Assembly: GCA_002179805.1 (NCBI GenBank)
Contig: NAVB01001888.1
Coordinates: 1-14,915, forward strand
Length of the DNA: 14,915 bases
Reading direction: 5' to 3'
From: Acanthamoeba lenticulata
Taxonomy: Eukaryota; Discosea; Longamoebia; Acanthamoebidae
Positions 8,869-14,915 of the stretch are shown in pieces. Position 1 is the stretch's first letter. Every line of letters starts with the position of its first letter. The notes beneath the pieces are model-generated. The model worked only from the letters and a program-made list of their open reading frames with translations. It was not told where the DNA came from and searched no databases. The position numbers were made by a program, and so were the translations under genes.

Positions 8869-10398
8869 ATGGCGGGCTACTCGGATCTTGATCGCCAGAT
8901 CGAGCAGCTGAAGCGATGCGAAATAATTAAGGAGTCTGAGGTGAAGGCTCTGTGCGCCAAGGCGCGGGAAATCTTGGTGGAGGAGAGCAACGTCCAGAGT
9001 GTAGATTCTCCCGTTACTGTATGATTTCCGATTTCTTTGCATCCCTCCCTCTTTTTGCGCGTGCTGGCCTTGTAAGCTGCCTCAGCTATCACATTGTTCT
9101 TCTTTCATGGCATGGTGCATGAACCTTGAACTTTCCATTTTTACGTTACTGACCCATCTTCTCAATTGGCATCTTCTCCCGCCAGATCTGCGGCGACATT
9201 CATGGTCAATTCTATGACCTCAAAGAATTGTTCAAGATCGGCGGCGACTGCCCGCAGACCAACTACCTCTTTTTGGGCGATTTTGTTGACCGAGGCTTCT
9301 ACTCTGTGGAGACTTTCCTCCTCTTGGTTGCGTTGAAGGTGCCCCCCCTATCATCAATTTTTTTTGTCAACCTATCAATTGCGCTGACTCCCCCCTCATT
9401 GCTTTTAATTTTATGCAAGGTTCGATACCCGGATCGGATTACGCTCATCCGCGGCAACCACGAGAGCCGACAGATCACCCAAGTGTATGGTTTTTACGAC
9501 GAGTGCTTGCGCAAGTATGGGTCCGTCAACGTGTGGAGGTATTGTACAGAACTCTTCGACTACATTTCCCTGTCGGCCATGGTCGACGGCAGGATCTTCA
9601 ACGTCCACGGCGGCCTTTCCCCCTCCATCACAACGCTCGACCAGGTGCCTTACCTCCCCTCCGTCAGTTTCCACCTTAGGCCAAGTCTTCAACTTAGCCC
9701 AAGTCTGGCTTTTTGTTGTCTCACTTTTCACTTCTTCACCACACGCAAGATTCGAGCAATCGACAGAAAGCAGGAGGTGCCTCACGAGGGCCCCATGTGC
9801 GACCTTTTGTGGTCTGACCCAGAGGGTACGCTCCATCCTTTTTTGTGTCCCAAGGCCCTGCCCTCTGTTGTAGTTGTTGTTGTTGACACTCTTTGCTTCG
9901 TCGGGATGGACACAGATATTGACGGTTGGGGTCTCAGCCCTCGCGGTGCTGGCTATCTCTTTGGAGGCGACGTGGTGTCGCAGGTAAGTCCAGTCGTGGT
10001 CACCGTCATCAGCAATGCGGCCTCTCACCTTTTTTTTTCTTTCTTCGTGTTTGTGTTCTATTCAACAGTTCAATCAGGCGAACAATATCGACCTCATCTG
10101 CCGAGCACATCAGCTCGTGATGGAGGGCTACAAACACATGTTCAATGAAACCCTTGTGACCGTGTGGTCTGCACCCAACTACTGCTACCGGTACAAACAC
10201 GTGCCCTTTCTGCGTTAGTGAGATGATCGATGCGAACTACTGGGCAAACACTAACAATAACACAACAGCTGCGGAAACGTGGCGGCTATCCTGGAGCTGG
10301 ACGAGCACCTCAACAGGAACTTTAAGATCTTCGAAGCCGCGCCGCAGGAGGTCCGGGGCGTGCCTGCCAAGAAGCCCGCGCCGGACTACTTCTTGTGA
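8869..10398 (+). CDS. PPP4C: Protein phosphatase 4 catalytic subunit (PPP4C)
   Basis: This is a PP2A-class Ser/Thr phosphatase of nucleus and cytosol. In other eukaryotes it works with R2/R3-type regulatory subunits in DNA-damage response and centrosome control. Exons: 8869-9018, 9186-9338, 9420-9644, 9750-9825, 9916-9983, 10069-10190, 10269-10398. They give 307 aa, the same length as animal PP4C. The N-terminus ([20 protein letters not shown]) and the helix [18 protein letters not shown] are diagnostic of PP4 rather than PP2A or PP6. Metal and catalytic residues are all present: GDIHGQ (Asp54, His56), GDFVDRG (Asp82), RGNHESR (Asn114, His115), VHGGLSPS (His164) and CRAHQLV (His238). The C-terminus is DYFL, ending in the Leu that is carboxymethylated in this family. 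The first intron (167 nt) is longest. Start 8869 is the only ATG giving the conserved N-terminus. Confidence 0.98.
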
Positions 10399-10564
10399 AA
10401 AACACAATCCACCAACAACACACATCATCACGCCCTTGTGGCGACATACTTGCTCTCCCTCGTTTTGTTTGTTTTATTTTGGTTAGCGCAGCAGACAGAA
10501 CAAACACAAAAGCTCTTCACTTCCAATGCAGCTCTCCTTTCTTCCTCCTCTGCCCAATGCACCA

Positions 10565-10570
10565 AATAAA
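10565..10570 (+). promoter_or_regulatory. Poly(A) signal AATAAA for PP4 gene
   Basis: A canonical hexamer lies 167 nt downstream of the PP4 stop codon, on the coding strand, with no later competitor before the actophorin promoter region. Confidence 0.5.
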
Positions 10571-10759
10571 CAGAGCCGTTAGGACAGTCAAGGCCAAGGA
10601 AGGAGACAGTAGCGGTCGACACGCAAAGTTTTGACGCCTTGGCGACCGAAAATGGCACGTTACCGTGTGCTGGCGCTACGGCGACAAAGAATGATAAAAA
10701 TGTGCGTCTAACGCACCTGCGGACGCAGGCCACGTCAGCCGGACTTTGGGCGGAGGAGG

Positions 10760-10840
10760 GCACACCATTGGGCGGCCGAATGGGGCCAAGTCATTGGATG
10801 GGGGTTGCGCCAACGCGGGGTCTACCAATTTATGCGGGGG
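10760..10840 (+). promoter_or_regulatory. Candidate actophorin promoter with three CCAAT-type motifs
   Basis: Three CCAAT pentamers lie within 63 bp: ATTGG at 10767-10771, ATTGG at 10793-10797 and CCAAT at 10825-10829. The last runs into an A/T-rich step (AATTTATG) that could act as a weak TATA element about 90 bp before the ATG. The surrounding sequence is G-rich. The role is inferred from motif clustering and position upstream of a gene expected to be abundant. Confidence 0.4.
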
Positions 10841-10922
10841 GCGACGGAAGGCCTTTTTGTAGCCTCGTTTTCTGCGCCAGTCCTCCACTTCACCAGTCCT
10901 TCCACACACCTCTTAGAAGAAG

Positions 10923-11499
10923 ATGTCCGGCATTGCTGTCTCTGACGATTGCGTCCAGAAGTTCAACGAGCTCAAGCTCGGCCACGCTCACCGCTATGTG
11001 ACCTTCAAGATGAACGCCACCAACACCGAGGTCGTCGTTGAGCACGTTGGTGCCCCCAACGCCACCTACGAGGACTTCAAGTCGCAGCTTCCCGAGAGGG
11101 ACTGCCGCTATGCCATCTTCGACTACGAGTTCCAGATTGACGGTGGTCAGAGGAACAAGATCACCTTCATCCTCTGGTACGAACCTTCTCTTTGACCCTG
11201 ATCGCGATCTTTTTGAGACTAGAACAGTAGTAGCCTTCTGCGCTTTGGTCTTTATCGCCATAGTCAGTGAAGGAGAGCTGAGAGTCAGTGTTCCATGGTC
11301 CTTCCGTTACTTACGACTTTTGTTTTTCTTGAACAGGGCTCCGGACTCTGCTCCCATCAAGTCCAAGATGATGTACACCTCCACCAAGGACTCGATCAAG
11401 AAGAAGCTGGTCGGTATCCAGGTTGAGGTCCAGGCCACCGACGCCGCTGAGATCTCCGAGGACGCCGTCGCCGAGAGGGCCAAGAAGGACGTCAAATAG
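10923..11499 (+). CDS. Actophorin (ADF/cofilin)
   Basis: This small cytosolic protein binds actin monomers and severs or depolymerises filaments, driving actin turnover in crawling and endocytosis. Exons 10923-11176 and 11337-11499 give 138 aa, the full length of Acanthamoeba actophorin. The N-terminus MSGIAVSDDCVQKFNELKL matches the family, with Ser2 (after Met removal the first residue) as the known regulatory phosphorylation site. The ADF-homology fold is covered by YAIFDYEF, the ITFILWAPDSAPIKSKMMY segment (which holds the long actin-binding helix start) and the C-terminal helix ending in VAERAKKDVK. The single 160-nt intron splits the Trp codon of ILWAPD. From memory it matches actophorin almost throughout, and this is the best organism marker in the window. 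Confidence 0.97.
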
Positions 11500-11877
11500 A
11501 CGGTTTTCCTACCAAGCCTGCCTCAGAGTGATCGAGCGCGTGAGAGGGTAATCGTGTACTTGTGATTCTGTTTTTCGATTCTACATAGCTCCTTTTCCGA
11601 GACCCTTGTCATGCGCTCGCCCACATCATCTGCTGACGTCGCACCGCAGCATTCGTAACATAACATAAAACGAAAAAAAGATATACATACCATACCATTC
11701 ATGCCCCACATTTTTGCCTGCTTTGCGTGAAATGCCGCGGAAGCCTGCACGTTGGGCGGGAGCTTCTCGGCTCGGAAGTAAAAAAAACCGCTAAATTGAT
11801 TCAAGCAGCACACACGTTCAACCAGCAGCGCATCAGAGACTCGAAGCCTCCACCATCTGCAAAAACACAACTACGAC
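11500..11877. other. 378-bp spacer: actophorin 3' end and C2-SNARE upstream region
   Basis: This holds the actophorin 3' UTR and the promoter and leader of the next gene. No AATAAA is visible on the plus strand; the A-rich CATAACATAAAACGAAAAAAAG stretch at about 11659-11680 may serve instead. A minus-strand frame is open across much of it but has no family similarity and shows no splice structure, so I do not call a gene. No other element was seen. Confidence 0.5.
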
Positions 11878-13633
11878 ATGTCAAGAAAAGATAAAGGCGT
11901 CGTCGTTGAGCGCGAATCGTGGGAGACGCCTGGCAGCCCCGACTACCTTGCCGCCAAGCTCAACGTCGTCGGCGCACAGGTGGCAATGCGGCCTGGCCGC
12001 AAGAAGGGCCAGCCCGGCGAGGCGCCCGATCCTTACTGCGAGATAGAATACGCGGGGCGCACATGGGAGACTGCGCTGCTGCGAGCCACGCAGCAACCCA
12101 AGTGGGCTGAGACGTTTGAGGTGCCCATCCCGCCCAACCGGCGCAACCAACTGGGCGAGATTTCCCTCCGCATCTGGGACCGCAACAACAGCAAGAAGAG
12201 CGGCACCAAGGGTCAGATCTTCCTCGGCGAGGTGCGGCTGTCGTTGGGCGACTACGGTGGCGTAAACTACGAGTACGTCGAGCCGCGTCGCTATCGTCTG
12301 CGCCCGCGTTCGCCTGCCTCCAAGGAGGACAGCGTCGACGGCAACCTCACCCTCAGGATCGGCATGGTTCTCCCCAAGAAGAAGGCCTTTGTCGAGTATG
12401 GCCGTCATTTCATCTCTTTGTTCCTCCCAAGGCAAAAAAACGGACTCACCCATCTCCTTCTATCAAATCTGCAGTTTGAGCCCGACTGGACCCAACGGCG
12501 AACGCTCGACGCAAAGCTTGTAAGCCTCCCCCTCCTCTTCGTTCTTTTTCGCTCGCTTTCTTTTTCACGTTTCGCTTTTTTTTATATTTTATTAATTTGT
12601 TTTATTAATTTGTTTGTGGCGTTTTCCTTGTCTTGCAGGATCGCCGAGTCCGAAGTCATCGCCGACGAATCTTACGACAGTGTTATGCGCTCTTTGGTGA
12701 CGATCCCCCTCCTCCACCTCCCTTTAGCTTCTCGCCATCTAGACCTCGAGACAGGACGCTCATCATGACGCGCGCCATTTCACACGACCAGAGGCTGGCC
12801 GAGAACTCGCGCCAGATCGGAGCCGACACGCTCGAGTCGCTCGGCAAGCAGGGTGACCAGCTGCGCAGGTGCGTGCGCCCACTTGCGGAACACAGCAGCA
12901 GCAGCAGCAGCAGCAGCTGACGTCTGTCGCGGACGGGACAGGATCCAAGAGGAGATGGACGACATTGAGCAGCTGCAGGACAGGGCCGATCGCTCCATGC
13001 GGACCATCTCGTCCGTCGGCGGCGCCCTCGCCAACAAGTTTAGCCGCACCAAAGGCCGTCGGGTAACACCCCCCTCCCCCCCCCCGGGGCTATCACCAGC
13101 CACCTGTGGGGCCCAGCCACAAAACTCAAGACTCTTTTTGCAATAATTAGGATCATGTGACCAAGGGCGACAAATTGCGGGACAAGGACACGCCCAGCCG
13201 GGAGGCGGCGCTCGAGGAGCAAGAAGAGGCCGAGGAGGAGCGCATCCGACAGCACAAGAAGTCCGGCCAGCACTTCCGAGGGCGCTTCAACGAGCGCGAT
13301 ACCAAGTCGAGCCTCTACAAGGAGGACTTCTCGCACCTGTCTGACGAGAGCCAGCAGAAGATCAAGGAGACCGATCGTGGCCTCGATCGAATATCCGATC
13401 TGCTCGACGACATGAAGCTCATCGCCCTCGGTACCCTCCATCTCTCTCCTTTTTCCTTCCTCCTCGTTTCAGTCATGTTCATCGCCCTCATCATCATCGT
13501 CTTCTTCATTCTTGCAGACATGGGCGACGAAATCATCGACCACAACCGGCGGCTCGAGATTCTCAACCGCGACATCGACAAGGCCAACGTGCGCATGAAG
13601 GCCACCAACCGCAAGATCAAGGACCGCCTCTGA
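11878..13633 (+). CDS. C2 domain fused to SNAP-25-like Qb+Qc SNARE
   Basis: This membrane-fusion protein contributes two helices to a SNARE bundle. Exons: 11878-12395, 12475-12519, 12639-12696, 12792-12868, 12942-13062, 13151-13430, 13518-13633. They give 404 aa with all phases agreeing. Residues about 22-165 form a C2 domain (DPYCEIEY, PKWAETFEVPIP, LRIWDRNN, IFLGEVRLSL, GNLTLRIGMV); the second calcium loop reads DRN rather than DxD, so calcium binding may be weak. The Qb helix (about 195-265) contains SLRLAENSRQIGADTLESLG then KQGDQLRR, with zero-layer Gln227. A charged linker rich in Glu, Lys and Arg has no cysteine, so the SNAP-25 palmitoylation anchor is absent. The Qc helix (about 340-404) contains DRISDLLDDMKLIALDMGDE and continues to the C-terminus; the zero-layer position holds His375 (IIDHNRR). 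There is no transmembrane segment. The exon pair around 12697-12791 is inferred, and a naive reading breaks there. Confidence 0.88.
12893..12916. repeat. (CAG)8 repeat in SNARE intron
   Basis: Eight CAG units lie in the 73-nt intron 12869-12941, ending 25 nt before its acceptor. Each unit offers an AG, so they are potential decoy acceptors. Confidence 0.9.
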
Positions 13634-13791
13634 TTTTACTTCTTTTTTTCTCAATTTTCAAATAAAACGGACGATAACCACGTACACCACAACTGGAGCA
13701 AAAATAAAAGGGGAAGAGAGACGTCATTAAATCACCATTTGTGTGTCATCTTCCCTCAACAAATCAACACCAGCAGCAGCACCACTGATCA
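13634..13791. other. Convergent 3' region of SNARE and gamma-CA genes
   Basis: This 158-bp AT-rich spacer lies between two stop codons facing each other. The plus strand carries AATAAA at 13661-13666 and again at 13703-13708, serving the SNARE gene. I see no AATAAA on the minus strand for the gamma-CA gene. No coding region is present. Confidence 0.6.
13661..13666 (+). promoter_or_regulatory. Poly(A) signal AATAAA for C2-SNARE gene
   Basis: The hexamer lies 28 nt after the SNARE stop codon, and a second copy at 13703-13708 could act as an alternative. Confidence 0.55.
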
Positions 13792-14884
13792 TCAGTGGAC
13801 GGAGACCTTCTCCTTGTAGTGGGGCGAAAGCAGGACGCTCTCCTCGCCCGAGAGGGGCTCCACCTGGTAGCCCACCTGGATGCCCTTCCTCTCGGCGTCG
13901 ATGTAAGCGTGGCCCGGCAGGTAGAACTCGTAGGCGTGCTCCTTGGCCACCATCTTCATGAACCATCATCATTGTTGTGTTGTTTTTTGTGCCATCGTCA
14001 GTCAAATAAAAAACCAACCAATCAAGCAAAGGAAAAGAGGCGCCAAAGTGGAGAAGGCGTACTGTGTAGTGCGAGGCCGACTTGTCGAGGAACTCCATCT
14101 CCTCCTCGGTGAGGTCCCTCAGGAACTTGGCCGGGTTGCCCACCCAGATCTGGCCCGACGGGACGCGCTGCCACGGCTGCAGCACCGACCCGGCCCCGAG
14201 GATCGAGTGCGACTCCATGTAGGAACCCTCCGAGAGGACAGAGCCCATCCCCACCAGGCAGTGGTCCTCGATCGTGCAGGCCTTGAGCACGCACCGGTGG
14301 CCTATGATGTTGATGAAGACGACAACGATGAAGAAGAAGGAGATGATGATGACCATGAGACGAAGCAGAAGGTTGTAGAGAGAAAGAGAAAGAGAGAGAG
14401 AGAGAGAGAGGGCGGTACCGATGGTGACCCAGTGGCCGACGATGGTGGAGCCGTCGTGGTCCTCGGTGAGCTCCTCGTCGGCCTCGGTGATGACGGTGCC
14501 GTCCTGGACGTTGGTCCCGGCACCGATGCGGATGAGCTTCGTGTCGGCTGCAGAACCGAATTGGATTGGTTAACCAATAATTCAGAGGCATGATGAGGAG
14601 ATGCAGGTGCCTAAGAGGGCGAATTGGAAAAAAAGAATTAAGAACCAGCAAGAAAGAGAAGAGGGCGGTACCATTGATGACGCAGTCATACCAGATCGAT
14701 GAACGATCCCAGACCTCGACATTGCCGATGACCGTCGCCGACGGAGCAACGAAGCTGTCCATCGCAATCTTAGGCCGCAGGCCAGGCAGGTTCACCACCG
14801 TGGTGTGCTTGTTGTCTGCTCCCACATTCGCAGCGATTCGTTTGGAAATGTAAGGGTTTGTGTTCGCCTTGAGTAGAATGGCGG
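13792..14884 (-). CDS. Gamma-carbonic-anhydrase-like protein, 5' partial
   Basis: This is a left-handed beta-helix protein of the gamma-CA family, whose eukaryotic members are mostly mitochondrial and, in plants and amoebae, part of respiratory complex I. Minus-strand exons: 14884-14672, 14547-14419, 14301-14063, 13953-13792, giving 246 visible residues. The first exon follows an AG at 14886-14885 and its frame has no ATG before PKIAMDSF, so the start and any targeting peptide lie right of the window. Hexapeptide-repeat turns are clear: DSFVAPSATVIGNVEVWDRS, IGAGTNVQDGTVI, STIVGHWVTIGHRCVLKACT, then SGQIWVGNPAKFLRDLTEEE. The usual RGD loop reads NAD. The His after TNVQDG is replaced by Thr (TVIT) and the third zinc His by Lys (GHRCVLK), leaving one metal ligand. 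It is therefore more likely structural (CA-like) than catalytic. A C-terminal tail of about 50 residues extends past the helix. Confidence 0.88.
14391..14410. repeat. (AG)10 microsatellite in gamma-CA intron
   Basis: Ten AG units, preceded by a looser purine tract, lie just inside the donor of the intron 14418-14302. Read in the gene's own direction this is a (CT)10 tract near the 5' splice site. Confidence 0.85.
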
Positions 14885-14915
14885 CTAATTGAACGAATAA
14901 TTATTGTTGCGGGGG

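Larger units (their letters stand above)
10399..10922. other. 524-bp spacer: PP4 3' end and actophorin upstream region
   Basis: This holds no gene I can support. The left part is the PP4 3' UTR, with AATAAA at 10565-10570, 167 nt past the stop. The right part turns GC-rich and contains the CCAAT-type motifs listed as the actophorin promoter. A 6-bp inverted repeat with a 3-nt loop (10702-10707 and 10711-10716) lies between them. Confidence 0.6.

Noticed and set aside
9418..9431. GGTTCGATACC resembles a tRNA B box.
   Set aside because: It is the start of the PP4 exon coding VRYPDR; no A box or cloverleaf surrounds it.
12639..12868. Frame break between the C2 domain and the Qb helix, suggesting two genes or a pseudogene.
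   Set aside because: A 95-nt intron (12697-12791) restores frame and produces DSVMRSLRLAENSRQIG, a typical SNAP-25-type helix.
1..14915. Viral insertion, transposon, CRISPR array or bacterial-type operon.
   Set aside because: No transposase, reverse transcriptase, capsid, terminal repeats or spaced direct repeats were seen; all supported genes are spliced eukaryotic genes except one low-complexity frame.

Overview
The window is eukaryotic nuclear DNA and almost certainly comes from Acanthamoeba (A. castellanii or a close relative). The strongest sign is at 10923-11499, which encodes actophorin, the ADF/cofilin of Acanthamoeba. The genes are densely packed, GC-rich in their exons, and cut by many short GT-AG introns (mostly 60-110 nt) that are richer in A/T or in trinucleotide repeats. 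None of the exon joins was given to me. I inferred each one from splice dinucleotides, phase and family similarity, and in every multi-exon model the summed exon length is consistent with one open frame.

Layout, left to right: (1) 29-1999 +, the 3' part of an IQ-DH-PH Rho guanine-nucleotide exchange factor. (2) 2222-5075 -, a 12-exon gene for a BAR-like plus RasGAP protein of about 599 aa, tail to tail with the RhoGEF. (3) 5250-6903 +, a secreted cathepsin L-like cysteine protease of about 348 aa, head to head with the RasGAP gene across 174 bp. (4) 6904-7606, a 703-bp gap that may hold a small minus-strand gene. (5) 7607-8728 +, an intronless 373-aa low-complexity, lysine/arginine-rich protein of unknown function. 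(6) 8869-10398 +, the catalytic subunit of protein phosphatase 4 (307 aa). (7) 10923-11499 +, actophorin (138 aa). (8) 11878-13633 +, a C2 domain fused to a SNAP-25-like Qb+Qc SNARE (about 404 aa). (9) 13792-14884 -, the 3' part of a gamma-carbonic-anhydrase-like protein, running off the right edge.

The window is not an operon or a dedicated system. Several neighbours nevertheless share the theme of membrane and actin dynamics: RhoGEF, BAR-RasGAP, actophorin and the C2-SNARE. The rest is housekeeping (PP4, the gamma-CA-like protein) or digestion (cathepsin). The most unusual proteins are the C2-Qbc-SNARE, with a His in the Qc zero layer and no cysteine in the linker, and the BAR-RasGAP. The gamma-CA-like protein has lost two of the three zinc histidines.

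No CRISPR array, insertion sequence, tRNA or rRNA gene was recognised.
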